A DNA stretch of 33,471 bases, from NCBI RefSeq assembly GCF_020627745.1, contig NZ_JAHDGE010000027.1, forward strand, positions 1 to 33,471. Direction: 5' to 3'. Position numbers and translations under genes: made by a program. The DNA comes from Pseudooctadecabacter sp. (GTDB lineage Bacteria > Pseudomonadota > Alphaproteobacteria > Rhodobacterales > Rhodobacteraceae). Under the pieces are notes generated by a model that had not been told where the DNA came from, ran no database searches, and saw only the letters and a program-made list of their open reading frames with translations. This document shows, piece by piece, positions 17,052 to 26,560 of the stretch. The stretch's first letter is position 1, and every line of letters begins with the position of its first letter.

Positions 17052-19454
17052 ATGACAGCCCTTCCCGCCCGATTTGCCGACTGGTTTGCCTCAAAGGGGT
17101 GGTCCATTCACCCCCACCAACAGGCGATGTTGGACAGGGCAGATGAGCCTGCCTTGTTGTTGATCGCGCCTACGGGCGGGGGCAAGACCTTGTCGGGGTT
17201 TTTGCCGTCTTTGGTGGAGCTGGCAGACGGGCGGCACGAGGGGCTGCACACGCTTTATGTGTCGCCTTTGAAGGCGCTGGCCGCGGACATCAAACGCAAT
17301 TTGGGCACGCCGGTTAGCGAGATGGGGCTGCCCATTCGGGTTGAGGACCGCACCGGCGACACGTCTTACACGCAAAAGCGCAGGCAGCGGGCTGATCCGC
17401 CGCACATCCTGCTGACCACCCCCGAAAGCCTTGCCCTGCTCACGTCCTATGAGGACGCGCCGCGCATTTTCAAAGGGGTGCAGCGGATCATCGTCGATGA
17501 AATCCACGCCCTCGCGGAGAGCAAACGGGGCGATCAGTTGATGCTGGCGCTGTCGCGAATTCAATCCATGGCGCCGGATTTGCGCCGCGTCGGATTGTCG
17601 GCCACGGTCGAAGACCCTGAGGCGATCGCGCGGTCTTTGGCGCGGCATCCCGACCCCTGCCCCATTTTGCGCGCCGATCCGGGGCCGGAGCCTGATATTT
17701 CCATGCTGGTCACCGAAGAAAAGCCGCCATGGTCGGGGGGCGGTGCGGCCTATTCCATTCCGGCCGTGCTGGATTTGGTGAAACAGCATCAAACGACGCT
17801 CATCTTTCACAATACGCGTGCGCAGGCCGAGATTTACTTTCATAACCTCTGGCTGGCCAATGACGACGGGCTGCCCATTGGCATCCACCACGGATCATTG
17901 GACCGGTCCCAGCGCGAAAAGGTTGAGGCCGCGATGGTCGCGGGGGATTTGCGTGCCATCGTCTGCACCGGCAGTCTGGATCTCGGGATTGACTGGGGCG
18001 ACGTCGATCTTGTGATCCAGATCGGGGCGCCCAAGAACGTCAAACGTCTGATCCAGCGAATTGGCCGCGCCAATCACCGATATAACGCACCATCCAAGGC
18101 CGTTCTGGTGCCCGCCAATAGGTTCGAGGTCGTGGAATGTGTGGCTGCGTTGCAGGCCGCGCGGGAGAATGATCTGGACGGGGACCCCAAGGGGCCCGGC
18201 CCGCGCGACGTGCTGTGCCAGCACATTTTGCTAATGGCCTGTTCGGGGCCTTTTGACGCGACGGACCTGTACCACGAAATAAAGACCGTCGGGGCCTATA
18301 GCGACCTGAGCCGCGCGGCCTTCGACGATTGCCTCGAATTCTGTGCGACTGGGGGCTACGCGCTGCGGGCCTATGATCAGTGGAAACGTCTGAAAGAGGT
18401 GAACGGGCTATGGCAGTTGCGGGATCCGCGGTCTGCGGCGCGCATCCGTATGAACATGGGCACGATTTTTGATTACGAGACGTTGAAGGTGAAGTGGAAG
18501 CGCGGATCGAAAATGCTGGGTGAGATCGAGGAAGGATTTGCCGCGACCCTGACCCCCGGTGACACCTTTCTGATCGGTGGCCAGATCGTGCGCTACGAAG
18601 GGCTGAACCAGCTTACGGTTGAGGTCAGCCGCAACAAGGGGCGTGAGCCACGGGTGGCCACGTTCAACGGCACCAAATTTGCGACCTCCACCCAGCTCAG
18701 CCAGCGTATCTTGCGGATGTTCCAGCAGGACAGCTGGCCCGAATTGCCGGATCACACCGCCGAATGGCTGCATATGCAGCGCGACTTTTCCAAGCTGCCG
18801 GAACCGGGGCGTATTCTGGTGGAAACCTTTCCCCAGGACGGGCGCGAGAATATGGCGGTCTACGGATTTGCCGGTATCAATGCGCACCGGACGCTGGGCC
18901 TGATCCTGACCCAAAGGATGGAAGCCGCAGGACTACATCCCTTGGGCTTTGTTGTCACCGATTATGCCCTGCTGATCTGGGGGCTGGATGAGGTCACCGA
19001 CCCTGCCCCGTTGTTTGATCCGCAAAACATGTACGACGGGTTGGAAACATGGCTGCAGGGAAATGCTGTCATGAAACGGACCTTCCGTGTGGCCGCTACC
19101 ATCGCTGGCCTGATCGAACGCAACACGCGGCAGGGCCGCAAATCGGGGCGACAGGCGACGTTCTCCAGCGACATCCTTTACGACACTTTGGTCAAGTACG
19201 ACCCCGACCACCTGATGCTGCGCATCACCCGCGAAGAGGCCATGCGCGGGCTGGTTGATTTTGGCCGCGTGGAAGACATGCTCGAACGCACGGCAGGTCA
19301 GGTCGATCACATGAGACTGGGCCGGGTGACGCCGCTTGCCGCGCCCTTGTTTCTGGAACCGGGCCGGATTCCCGTCTGGGGCGAGGGGCGTGAACGGCTG
19401 ATGCAGGACCGCGCGGCGGAATTGATGGCCGAGGCCGGTTTGTCAGACCTCTAG
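17052..19454 (+). CDS. Ligase-associated DNA damage response DEXH helicase (Lhr-like)
   Basis: An 800-residue superfamily 2 helicase. Walker A is APTGGGKT (39-46), followed by motif II DEIH (149-152), motif III SAT (183-185), and motif VI QRIGRANHR near 340. The C-terminal half carries the winged-helix and Lhr-specific regions of this family. The length fits ligase-associated Lhr helicases, which in other bacteria are encoded with an ATP-dependent DNA ligase, an SNM1-like exonuclease and the PdeM phosphoesterase. The latter follows here 33 bases downstream, but ligase and nuclease are absent from the window. AAGGGG abuts the ATG, which is tighter than usual spacing. Confidence 0.92.
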   Translation: MTALPARFADWFASKGWSIHPHQQAMLDRADEPALLLIAPTGGGKTLSGFLPSLVELADGRHEGLHTLYVSPLKALAADIKRNLGTPVSEMGLPIRVEDRTGDTSYTQKRRQRADPPHILLTTPESLALLTSYEDAPRIFKGVQRIIVDEIHALAESKRGDQLMLALSRIQSMAPDLRRVGLSATVEDPEAIARSLARHPDPCPILRADPGPEPDISMLVTEEKPPWSGGGAAYSIPAVLDLVKQHQTTLIFHNTRAQAEIYFHNLWLANDDGLPIGIHHGSLDRSQREKVEAAMVAGDLRAIVCTGSLDLGIDWGDVDLVIQIGAPKNVKRLIQRIGRANHRYNAPSKAVLVPANRFEVVECVAALQAARENDLDGDPKGPGPRDVLCQHILLMACSGPFDATDLYHEIKTVGAYSDLSRAAFDDCLEFCATGGYALRAYDQWKRLKEVNGLWQLRDPRSAARIRMNMGTIFDYETLKVKWKRGSKMLGEIEEGFAATLTPGDTFLIGGQIVRYEGLNQLTVEVSRNKGREPRVATFNGTKFATSTQLSQRILRMFQQDSWPELPDHTAEWLHMQRDFSKLPEPGRILVETFPQDGRENMAVYGFAGINAHRTLGLILTQRMEAAGLHPLGFVVTDYALLIWGLDEVTDPAPLFDPQNMYDGLETWLQGNAVMKRTFRVAATIAGLIERNTRQGRKSGRQATFSSDILYDTLVKYDPDHLMLRITREEAMRGLVDFGRVEDMLERTAGQVDHMRLGRVTPLAAPLFLEPGRIPVWGEGRERLMQDRAAELMAEAGLSDL

Positions 19455-19487
19455 ACAACGGGCGACATTCAGGCCAAAGAACAGATC

Positions 19488-20171
19488 ATGAACGACTACG
19501 CCTTTACCTTTTGCGGGGCTGCGGTTGCGGCACGTCCCGACGGCAGCCTGTGGTGGCCGGTGCCGCGCATTTTGTGCGTGTCCGACCTGCATCTGGGCAA
19601 ATCGGAACGGATTGCGCGGCGGGGCGGGACATTGCTTCCCCCTTATGAAACCCAGGACACCCTGTGGCGTCTGGACCAGGCGATTTCCGAAACGAACCCC
19701 GCGACGGTCATCTGTCTGGGTGACAGTTTCGACGATCTGGGGGCGGCCATGGCCCTGTCCGAGGACACGCGTTCGACCATCTTCCGGCTTCAGGCCGGAC
19801 GGCGATGGATCTGGATCGAAGGCAACCATGATCCCGGCCCGGTCGATCTGGGCGGAAGTCACCTTGATGAACTGACGATAGATCAGGTCACGTTCCGCCA
19901 CATTGCCCTGCCCGATGGTCGGGGTGAAATTTCGGGGCATTATCATCCCAAGGCCGCCGTACCGGGGACAAGTCCGCGCAAATGTTTTCTTAAGGACGAC
20001 AACCGTCTTATCATGCCTGCATTCGGGGCCTATACGGGGGGATTGTCTGTCAACGACGCGGCCCTGGCGGATCTAATGATGCCATCGGCGCTCGCAATTC
20101 TGACCGGCCGCCGGTCAATCGCGCTGCCTGCGGCGGCCACTACATTCAGGCGACAAAAACGCCGGCATTGA
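19488..20171 (+). CDS. pdeM: Ligase-associated DNA damage response endonuclease PdeM
   Basis: A 227-residue calcineurin-like metallophosphoesterase. All metal-binding motifs are visible: DLH (33-35), GDSFDD (78-83), GNHD (112-115) and GHYHP (150-154). It probably acts with the helicase encoded 33 bases upstream on damaged DNA, as in the ligase-associated repair set. The ribosome site is weak (AAAGAA), so translation may be coupled to the helicase. Its last 26 bases overlap the convergent LytTR gene on the other strand. Confidence 0.9.
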   Translation: MNDYAFTFCGAAVAARPDGSLWWPVPRILCVSDLHLGKSERIARRGGTLLPPYETQDTLWRLDQAISETNPATVICLGDSFDDLGAAMALSEDTRSTIFRLQAGRRWIWIEGNHDPGPVDLGGSHLDELTIDQVTFRHIALPDGRGEISGHYHPKAAVPGTSPRKCFLKDDNRLIMPAFGAYTGGLSVNDAALADLMMPSALAILTGRRSIALPAAATTFRRQKRRH

Positions 20172-20910
20172 TCAGGTCGGGGCGGTATTTGGGGCCAATG
20201 GGAACAGGTGTTCCACAGGACATGACGACCATTTCCTTACCTGCTATCTGATCAACCTTGTCGATATTGAACAGGGCCACCCAGTGGGACCTGTGGGTGC
20301 ACAACCCCTCTTCCACGTCGATTTCCGCAATGGCATCACGCAGCCGCATCAAAATCCGGTATTCCGTACCATCATCGGTACAGATACGGATATGATGGTT
20401 GTCGGATGCCACATGGGCCAAGCGTCGGCCATCCGGCGCACCGATCCTGTCCAGAAGACGGTCCCGCTTGCGAACAGGCTCATCACGTTGCGTGTCATGA
20501 ATCCACCGCCGTACCGTCACCAGCCCGATACCGATGCAGAATGTCACGAGCGAAGCTGTGGGCCACGTGATGGATTGAAGCGCTGCGGGCCCGATCAGCC
20601 AGATGTTGAATCCGACGACAAGGGGCCCGAAGATCAGCGCCAGTGAGGCAATGACAACCAGATCCCTGACCCACTGGGACGATGCAGACAAAACCTGCTC
20701 CCAAAAGGCCCGACACAGAATACCGATGGGAATGGACACGCCAATCACAACGCTCCAATAGGCCAGACGCCACACAATCCCGTGCGTCTCATACGTCCCG
20801 AATGGGCCGGAAATCGCAACAACCACCGACGACGCCAGCCAACCCAAAATAATGGTCGGCGTCAAAGCACCCCTGATCGCCGCGGCCAAGCCCAGGCTAG
20901 ATTTACGCAC
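20146..20910 (-). CDS. Membrane-anchored LytTR-domain DNA-binding regulator
   Basis: A 254-residue protein with four predicted membrane helices (about 10-35, 47-72, 83-110, 118-137) followed by a cytoplasmic LytTR DNA-binding domain (about 160-250) with the typical THRSHWVAL strand. Such proteins are probably membrane sensors that bind promoter DNA directly; the target genes are unknown. No ATG is available. GTG at 20910 has GGAAGGG six bases upstream and is preferred over TTG at 20913. It lies downstream of folD in the same direction, separated by two hairpins, and overlaps pdeM tail-to-tail by 26 bases. Confidence 0.85.
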   Translation of the reverse strand: MRKSSLGLAAAIRGALTPTIILGWLASSVVVAISGPFGTYETHGIVWRLAYWSVVIGVSIPIGILCRAFWEQVLSASSQWVRDLVVIASLALIFGPLVVGFNIWLIGPAALQSITWPTASLVTFCIGIGLVTVRRWIHDTQRDEPVRKRDRLLDRIGAPDGRRLAHVASDNHHIRICTDDGTEYRILMRLRDAIAEIDVEEGLCTHRSHWVALFNIDKVDQIAGKEMVVMSCGTPVPIGPKYRPDLINAGVFVA

Positions 20911-20941
20911 CAAACACCCTTCCCTTATCGAGCCTCATCAG

Positions 20942-20988
20942 GTCGCGGAATCAACCGCGACGTGACACGACACAATACTGGGTTGTGT
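20942..20988 (-). other. Two hairpins between folD and the LytTR gene
   Basis: GTCGCGG-AATCAA-CCGCGAC (20942-20961) and ACACAA-N7-TTGTGT (20970-20988). On the minus strand they lie 14 to 61 bases beyond the folD stop. Neither is followed by a T run. They could end folD transcripts weakly or form operator-like repeats for the LytTR gene. Confidence 0.5.
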
Positions 20989-21002
20989 GTCCGAAATAAG
21001 AC

Positions 21003-21896
21003 TTAGGCCGTCAACCCTTGAGGCGCATCCAGACCGTTTGCACGGCAACACGCCGTGACAGTATTGGCCAGCAAACAGGCGATCGTCATGGGACCGACCC
21101 CTCCGGGAACCGGCGTGATCGCCCCCGCAACCTCGGCGCAGCTGTCATAGTCCACATCCCCGACAAGCCGTGTCCCGCCCTCGGGCTTGTCGATACGATT
21201 AATGCCCACGTCAATCACCGTAGCGCCGGGTTTGATCCAGTCTCCGGGCACCATCTGCGGTCGCCCAACGGCGGCTACGACAATATCGGCGCCCCGCACG
21301 ACGGCGGGCAAATCTGCGGTCCGGCTGTGGGCGATGGTGACAGTACAACTGTCCCCCAAAAGCAGGTTCGCCATCGGTTTGCCCACGATATTGGACCGCC
21401 CGATCACCACGGCATTCATCCCCGACAGACTGCCATGATGATCCCGCAGCATCATCAAACATCCCAGCGGCGTACAGGGCACCATCGCGTCCTGTCCCGT
21501 GCCCAAAAGACCCACGTTGGAGATGTGAAAACCATCCACATCCTTCGCAGGATCAATCGCATTGATGATCGTATCGCCGTCAATATGGTCCGGCACCGGC
21601 AACTGGCACAAAATGCCATGCACCGAAGGGTCCGCATTCAGTTTTGCAATCAGGGCCAACAAGTCGTCCTGCGACGTCGTTGCCTCCAGCTTGTGTTCGA
21701 TAGAATTCATGCCGACCTCAACGGTCTGCTTGCCCTTGTTGCGCACATAAACCTGACTGGCCGGATCCTCGCCTACCAACACAACCGCCAATCCCGGTGT
21801 GATGCCATGTTCCGCCTTGAGCCGTGCCACATGCTCGGCCACCTGACCCCGCACCTTGGCCGCAAAGGCCTTTCCGTCAATCACCGTCGCAGCCAT
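21003..21896 (-). CDS. folD: Methylene-THF dehydrogenase / methenyl-THF cyclohydrolase FolD
   Basis: A 297-residue bifunctional cytoplasmic enzyme that interconverts 5,10-methylene-THF and 10-formyl-THF using NADP. Motifs seen are YVRNK (50-54, Lys54 catalytic), QLPVPDHID, the nucleotide-binding [14 protein letters not shown], and the C-terminal [10 protein letters not shown]. Length is normal for the family. It lies 113 bases downstream of fhs in the same direction; the gap holds a long hairpin and a dispersed repeat. FolD and Fhs together make or consume formate-derived one-carbon units. Confidence 0.97.
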   Translation of the reverse strand: MAATVIDGKAFAAKVRGQVAEHVARLKAEHGITPGLAVVLVGEDPASQVYVRNKGKQTVEVGMNSIEHKLEATTSQDDLLALIAKLNADPSVHGILCQLPVPDHIDGDTIINAIDPAKDVDGFHISNVGLLGTGQDAMVPCTPLGCLMMLRDHHGSLSGMNAVVIGRSNIVGKPMANLLLGDSCTVTIAHSRTADLPAVVRGADIVVAAVGRPQMVPGDWIKPGATVIDVGINRIDKPEGGTRLVGDVDYDSCAEVAGAITPVPGGVGPMTIACLLANTVTACCRANGLDAPQGLTA

Positions 21897-21910
21897 TTGA
21901 TGCGCACCCT

Positions 21911-21936
21911 TCTTTTCTCTGGTTCACAAATACCTC
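21911..21936 (-). repeat. Dispersed intergenic repeat, copy B
   Basis: On the minus strand, GAGGTATTTGTGAACCAGAG followed by AAAAGA, matching copy A (16985-17008) with only two or three substitutions. It is preceded by CCTCCGGCGGAGG, a short palindrome. It lies between fhs and folD, 15 bases upstream of the folD start, so its AAAGAAGG-like end may also supply the folD ribosome site. Confidence 0.7.
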
Positions 21937-21953
21937 CGCCGGAGGCAACGGGA

Positions 21954-22002
21954 CGGCGGGCGGGGCGTTTTTGTGCATCGCACAAAGAGCGCCGCCCAGC
22001 CG
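21954..22002. other. Long imperfect hairpin between fhs and folD
   Basis: Paired segments are 54-57 with 99-02, 58-61 with 94-97, 64-67 with 90-93, and TTTGTGC-ATC-GCACAAA at 21970-21986 (last two digits within 21954-22002). There are small bulges and no T run after it. It starts just past the fhs stop and may attenuate or stabilise the fhs-folD message. Confidence 0.65.
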
Positions 22003-22009
22003 TTATCTT

Positions 22010-23686
22010 TTAGAACAAGCCTTCGATCTGGCCGTCTTCGTTCAGATGAATATTCTCCGCCGATGGCACACGCGGCAAGCCCGGCATGGTCATGATCTCA
22101 CCACAGACCGCGACGATAAACCCGGCCCCCGCGCTCAAGCGCACTTCACGCACAGGCACCGAATGGCCCACAGGCGCACCCCGCAAGGACGGATCGGTTG
22201 AGAACGAATACTGCGTTTTCGCCATGCAGACTGGCAAATGGCCATAACCCTGCTCTTCCCACAGCTTCAGCTGATCGCGGATTTTCTGATCCATCAGCGC
22301 CTCATCAGCGCGGTAAATCCGCTTACAGATTGTCTGGATTTTCTCGGCCAACGGCATGTCATCAGGATAGATCGGGGAGAAGTTGGCGCTGTCAGCCTCA
22401 GCCAGTTCCGCCACTTTCGTCGCCAGATCAGCCGATCCTTCGGACCCAAGTTCCCAGTGACGCGACAACACAGCCTCTGCGCCGTGGGTTTTCACATAGG
22501 CTTTGATGGCCTCAACCTCGGCATCGGTGTCGGTGACAAAGTGGTTGATCGCCACAACGACCGGCACGCCAAAGGATTTCAGGTTCTCGATATGACGGCC
22601 AAGGTTCGGGCAACCGGCCTTCACCGCATCCACGTTTTCAGCGCCCAGATCGGCCTTTGCCACGCCGCCATTCATCTTCATCGCGCGCACAGTGGCCACG
22701 CAGACCACCACAGACGGGGCAAGGCCCGCCTTGCGGCACTTGATGTTCATGAACTTCTCGGCCCCCAAATCAGCACCAAAGCCCGCTTCGGTCACAACAT
22801 AATCGGCGATTTTCAACGCCGTCGTCGTCGCGATGACGGAATTACAGCCGTGCGCGATGTTGGCAAACGGGCCGCCGTGGACAAAGGCCGGATTGTTTTC
22901 AAGCGTCTGCACCAGATTCGGCTGCATCGCATCCTTCAGCAAGACCGTCATCGCGCCGTCCGCCTTGATATCGCGGCAGAACACAGGGCTGCGATCCCGA
23001 CGGTAGGCCACAATCATATCGCCCAGACGTTTCTGCAAATCCTGCAGGTTGTTGGCCAGACACAGAATCGCCATGACCTCGGACGCCACGGTGATGTCAA
23101 AACCCGCCTCGCGGGGGAAGCCGTTGGCAACCCCGCCCAAGGACGCCGTGATCTGCCGGAGGGCACGGTCGTTCATGTCCACCACGCGGCGCCACACCAC
23201 GCGGCGCACGTCGATTTCGCATTCGTTTCCCCAGTAGATGTGGTTGTCGATCATCGCCGACAGCAAAGAGTGGGCCGATGTGATGGCGTGAAAGTCACCG
23301 GTAAAGTGCAGGTTCATGTCTTCCATGGGGACCACCTGCGCGTAGCCGCCACCCGCAGCCCCGCCCTTCATGCCGAAGTTCGGCCCGAGGGAGGCTTCGC
23401 GAATGCAAATCGCAGCCTTCTTGCCGATGCGGTTCAGACCATCGCCCAGACCCACGGTCGTGGTCGTCTTGCCTTCACCGGCTGGCGTGGGGTTGATCGC
23501 GGTGACCAGCACCAGTTTACCGTTGGTGTTGGATTGCACCGAATTGATGAATGACTGGCTGACCTTCGCCTTGTCATGACCATAGGGCAGCAGGTCATCG
23601 GAACCGATGCCCAGCTTCGCGCCAATTTCCTGGATCGGCTTCTTGTTCGCCTCGCGTGCGATTTCGATGTCTGTTTTGTAACCCAT
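22010..23686 (-). CDS. fhs: Formate-tetrahydrofolate ligase Fhs
   Basis: A 558-residue cytoplasmic enzyme that joins formate to THF with ATP, giving 10-formyl-THF. The N-terminal P-loop reads [10 protein letters not shown] (67-76), and the family stretches [20 protein letters not shown] and [12 protein letters not shown] follow. Length matches the family. It is the first gene of a likely fhs-folD unit. The upstream 158-base gap to the MOSC gene holds an inverted repeat (23763-23787) that could be an operator. GGGAG lies about 8 bases before the ATG. Confidence 0.97.
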   Translation of the reverse strand: MGYKTDIEIAREANKKPIQEIGAKLGIGSDDLLPYGHDKAKVSQSFINSVQSNTNGKLVLVTAINPTPAGEGKTTTTVGLGDGLNRIGKKAAICIREASLGPNFGMKGGAAGGGYAQVVPMEDMNLHFTGDFHAITSAHSLLSAMIDNHIYWGNECEIDVRRVVWRRVVDMNDRALRQITASLGGVANGFPREAGFDITVASEVMAILCLANNLQDLQKRLGDMIVAYRRDRSPVFCRDIKADGAMTVLLKDAMQPNLVQTLENNPAFVHGGPFANIAHGCNSVIATTTALKIADYVVTEAGFGADLGAEKFMNIKCRKAGLAPSVVVCVATVRAMKMNGGVAKADLGAENVDAVKAGCPNLGRHIENLKSFGVPVVVAINHFVTDTDAEVEAIKAYVKTHGAEAVLSRHWELGSEGSADLATKVAELAEADSANFSPIYPDDMPLAEKIQTICKRIYRADEALMDQKIRDQLKLWEEQGYGHLPVCMAKTQYSFSTDPSLRGAPVGHSVPVREVRLSAGAGFIVAVCGEIMTMPGLPRVPSAENIHLNEDGQIEGLF

Positions 23687-23762
23687 GTGGTGGTCTCCCG
23701 GTGGCAGAACGGCATTGTCTGCATGTGTTGTGACATCACCAAAGCATGGCTTTCAAACCCTA

Positions 23763-23787
23763 GTGAAAAAATTTGCGACATTTTCAC
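23763..23787. promoter_or_regulatory. Inverted repeat upstream of fhs (candidate operator)
   Basis: GTGAAAA-N11-TTTTCAC, perfect 7-base arms, centred about 89 bases upstream of the fhs start in an AT-rich patch. Spacing and symmetry fit a dimeric regulator site, but no known regulator consensus was recognised. Confidence 0.45.
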
Positions 23788-23844
23788 CGGCGGAAACGTC
23801 AGAACGCGCGCCATTCGTTTCTGATACGAAACCTCAGAAGGGGT

Positions 23845-24435
23845 TCAGGCGTCCTCAGGTTGCCATGGGCGTTGATCGGGGATGTGAACGCTTAACCGGT
23901 CGCCAACATTGACCACCCCTTCCGCCGCAACCCAGGCCGTCACACCGCGCAGATTCTTGGCGGCCGCTTTGAACGTGACCTCAAGAGGCCCGTGCTCGGC
24001 CTGCAAAGACCGCGTGACCAGATGACAGGGGCGGTTTTCCATATCGACCGTGACCGTGGCCCCCGATGGGGCCTGCAGCCGTGACGAGGGAGGCAGGAAG
24101 GTGAAATCAGGCAATCCGCGCACCATGATCGTGGCCCCCAGTCGCGCCGGATCAATCGTGTCCAACCCCATTTTCGCGGCAATCTGCGTCAGTTCTTCTT
24201 CGCTGATAATACACAGCTGACGTTCATTCTTGATGGCCGTCCCTTTGGGATATTGCGAGGACACGCGGCTACAAGACGGTCGTGTCAACCCATGATGGCA
24301 TTCACCAGCAACTCCGGCAAAGGTCAGATCCAACTGGTCGCGCGGAACAGATTTCAACGCTGTGCGCTCTTCGGTCTCCAACGCACCGATCCAGACGACC
24401 TCTGCAGTATAGTCAGTGGGTTTCAAAGCGGGCAT
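23845..24435 (-). CDS. MOSC domain protein
   Basis: A 196-residue protein of the MOSC (molybdenum cofactor sulfurase C-terminal) family. The conserved Cys137 in MENRPCHLV is the likely cofactor or sulfur ligand. GECHHGLTRPSC near residues 45-55 is also typical. No separate N-terminal beta-barrel domain is present, so this is a minimal MOSC protein; sulfur or molybdopterin-related transfer is the family theme but its substrate is not known. The start at 24435 is set by AAAAGGAG about 8 bases upstream; a longer in-frame reading to 24510 lacks such a site. It is isolated from ftsH by a strong terminator. Confidence 0.88.
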   Translation of the reverse strand: MPALKPTDYTAEVVWIGALETEERTALKSVPRDQLDLTFAGVAGECHHGLTRPSCSRVSSQYPKGTAIKNERQLCIISEEELTQIAAKMGLDTIDPARLGATIMVRGLPDFTFLPPSSRLQAPSGATVTVDMENRPCHLVTRSLQAEHGPLEVTFKAAAKNLRGVTAWVAAEGVVNVGDRLSVHIPDQRPWQPEDA

Positions 24436-24520
24436 GGCGGGTCTCCTTTTGGTGTTGATGGCCCATGGCTCGCCACCGCTCAACCGCAAATCTGTGACAT
24501 CCCATCTCACACGTCGAAAT

Positions 24521-24555
24521 GAAAACCCCCGGAGCCTTTCGGTCCGGGGGTTTTT
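24521..24555 (-). terminator. Rho-independent terminator after ftsH
   Basis: The stem of 24526-24533 with 24543-24550 (CCCCCGGA / TCCGGGGG) is flanked by AAAA and TTTTT, so it can work on both strands. On the minus strand it ends the tol-pal-tilS-ftsH transcript 7 bases after the ftsH stop. Confidence 0.9.
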
Positions 24556-24561
24556 GATGTC

Positions 24562-26472
24562 TTAGGTGGCTTCCGGTTCCATGTCCGGCGCTTTGGGCTT
24601 GCGCGGCTTGGTCTTCGGGATCGCCGTGACCGAACTGCCGGAGGCGGGCGGCACGTCCGCGTCGCCATCATCATCGCGGCCCAGCGGTTCGCCCGCCATC
24701 ACCTTTTTGATCTCGGCCCCGGTCAGGGTTTCATATTCCAACAGGCCTTGGGCCAGCCGTTCCCATTCGTCGTGCTTTTCGGTCAGGATGCGCTTGGCTT
24801 CCTGATACCCGTTTTCGATGAAGGATTTAACCTCCTCCTCGATTAGCTCTTTCGTCTGGGTCGAGACGGAGAACCCCGCGGTGTTGCCGGAATACCCCTC
24901 ATGGGCCTCAGCGTAGTCGATGTTGCCCACCTTATCGGACATGCCCCAGCGCATGATCATCGCACGGGCCAGTTGGCTGGCCTGCTGGATGTCACCGGAA
25001 GGACCGTTGGAGACAGCATCCTCGCCGTATTTGATGACCTCAGCCGCCTTACCGGCCATGGTCATGGCCAGACGCTGATGACATTCGTCACGGAACATAT
25101 TGAGGCGGTCCATTTCAGGCAGGGACATAACCATGCCCAAAGCACCGCCACGCGGGATGATCGTGGCCTTATAAACCGGATCGCATTTGGGAAGGGTGAT
25201 GCCGACCACGGCGTGACCCGCCTCATGATAGGCTGTCATTTCCTTTTGGGCGTCCGTCATGACCATTGACCGGCGTTCGGCGCCCATCATGACCTTGTCT
25301 TTGGCCTGCTCAAAATCAAGCATCGCCACAAACCGCCGCCCCACGCGGGCCGCCATCAAAGCGGCCTCGTTCACAAGGTTCGCCAAGTCGGCACCGGAGA
25401 AACCGGGTGTACCGCGGGCGATGATACGCAAGTCCACATCAGGGCCAAGCGGCACCTTGCGGGCATGCACGCCGAGGATTTTTTCGCGACCTTTGATGTC
25501 CGGATTGGGGACAGTCACCTGACGGTCAAACCGGCCCGGACGCAGCAACGCAGGGTCCAGAACGTCACGACGGTTGGTCGCGGCAACGATGATGATGCCT
25601 TCGTTGGCTTCAAAACCGTCCATTTCGACCAGCAACTGGTTCAACGTCTGTTCGCGTTCGTCATTGCCACCGCCGTAACCTGCACCACGGGCGCGGCCCA
25701 CAGCGTCGATTTCGTCGATGAACAGAATACAGGGCGCATTCTTTTTGGCCTGCTCGAACATATCGCGCACACGCGACGCGCCGACACCCACGAACATTTC
25801 CACAAAGTCGGAACCTGAGATGGTGAAAAACGGCACACCCGCCTCACCCGCAATAGCACGCGCCAGAAGCGTCTTACCGGTGCCCGGAGGGCCCACAAGC
25901 AGCGCACCTTTGGGAATTTTACCACCCAGACGGGAGAATTTCTGCGGATTGCGGAGGAATTCGACAATCTCCTCCAGCTCTTCCTTGGCCTCGTCAATGC
26001 CGGCCACGTCGTCAAACGTCACGCGGCCCTGCTTTTCGGTCAGCAGTTTGGCGCGCGATTTGCCAAAGCCCATTGCCCCGCCTTTGCCGCCACCTTGCAT
26101 GCGGTTCATGAAATAGATCCACACACCGATCAGCAAAAGGAACGGCAACAGCCCCACAAGGAAGGTCGCAAGGCCGGATTGTTCCTGCGCCTCTGCCGTC
26201 AGCGGCACGCCCTTGTCGACCAGCATGTTGGTCACTTCCGCGTCTGCCGGAACAATGGTGACGTAGGTCCGGTTGTCGGACCCGCGATAAAACAGCTGTT
26301 CGCCGTCAATCCGCGCCTCGGCGACGGCCCCGGCGTCTACCGCCTGAACAAACTCGGAATAGCTTTTCTCATTGCTCTGCTGGGTGGCCCCGCCGTTGCC
26401 AAACAGGTTGAACAGCGAAATTACCAAAACGAACAGAACGACCCAGAAGGCCAGATTGCGTGCATTGCCCAA
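24562..26472 (-). CDS. ftsH: Membrane ATP-dependent zinc metalloprotease FtsH
   Basis: A 636-residue inner-membrane protease that unfolds and degrades membrane and soluble proteins. Helix 1 is at about 7-24 and helix 2 at 104-121, with a periplasmic domain between. The AAA domain has Walker A GPPGTGKT (194-201), Walker B ILFIDEID (249-256) and the SRH region RPGRFDRQ. The zinc site is HEAGH (416-420). No ATG exists at the N-terminus; a TTG start at 26472 is supported by AAAGGAG nine bases upstream and gives [14 protein letters not shown], as I recall for related FtsH proteins. The C-terminal tail is Pro/Lys-rich. It is the last gene of the tol-pal-tilS unit. Confidence 0.96.
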   Translation of the reverse strand: MGNARNLAFWVVLFVLVISLFNLFGNGGATQQSNEKSYSEFVQAVDAGAVAEARIDGEQLFYRGSDNRTYVTIVPADAEVTNMLVDKGVPLTAEAQEQSGLATFLVGLLPFLLLIGVWIYFMNRMQGGGKGGAMGFGKSRAKLLTEKQGRVTFDDVAGIDEAKEELEEIVEFLRNPQKFSRLGGKIPKGALLVGPPGTGKTLLARAIAGEAGVPFFTISGSDFVEMFVGVGASRVRDMFEQAKKNAPCILFIDEIDAVGRARGAGYGGGNDEREQTLNQLLVEMDGFEANEGIIIVAATNRRDVLDPALLRPGRFDRQVTVPNPDIKGREKILGVHARKVPLGPDVDLRIIARGTPGFSGADLANLVNEAALMAARVGRRFVAMLDFEQAKDKVMMGAERRSMVMTDAQKEMTAYHEAGHAVVGITLPKCDPVYKATIIPRGGALGMVMSLPEMDRLNMFRDECHQRLAMTMAGKAAEVIKYGEDAVSNGPSGDIQQASQLARAMIMRWGMSDKVGNIDYAEAHEGYSGNTAGFSVSTQTKELIEEEVKSFIENGYQEAKRILTEKHDEWERLAQGLLEYETLTGAEIKKVMAGEPLGRDDDGDADVPPASGSSVTAIPKTKPRKPKAPDMEPEAT

Positions 26473-26560
26473 GGCGCGACACTCCTTTGAAAACCTCGGT
26501 ACGGGCCAAACATTAAGGCCGCGTTACCACCTCCCTAAGATAGAGGCTGCGGGGCGGAGT

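Noticed and set aside
22238..23554. 438-codon open frame opposite fhs
   Set aside because: It is antisense to an intact fhs and its product is His/Arg-rich without domains.
23687..23844. Folate (THF) riboswitch upstream of fhs
   Set aside because: The gap shows a simple inverted repeat but not the conserved core helices and loops I would expect of a THF riboswitch; a covariance search would decide.
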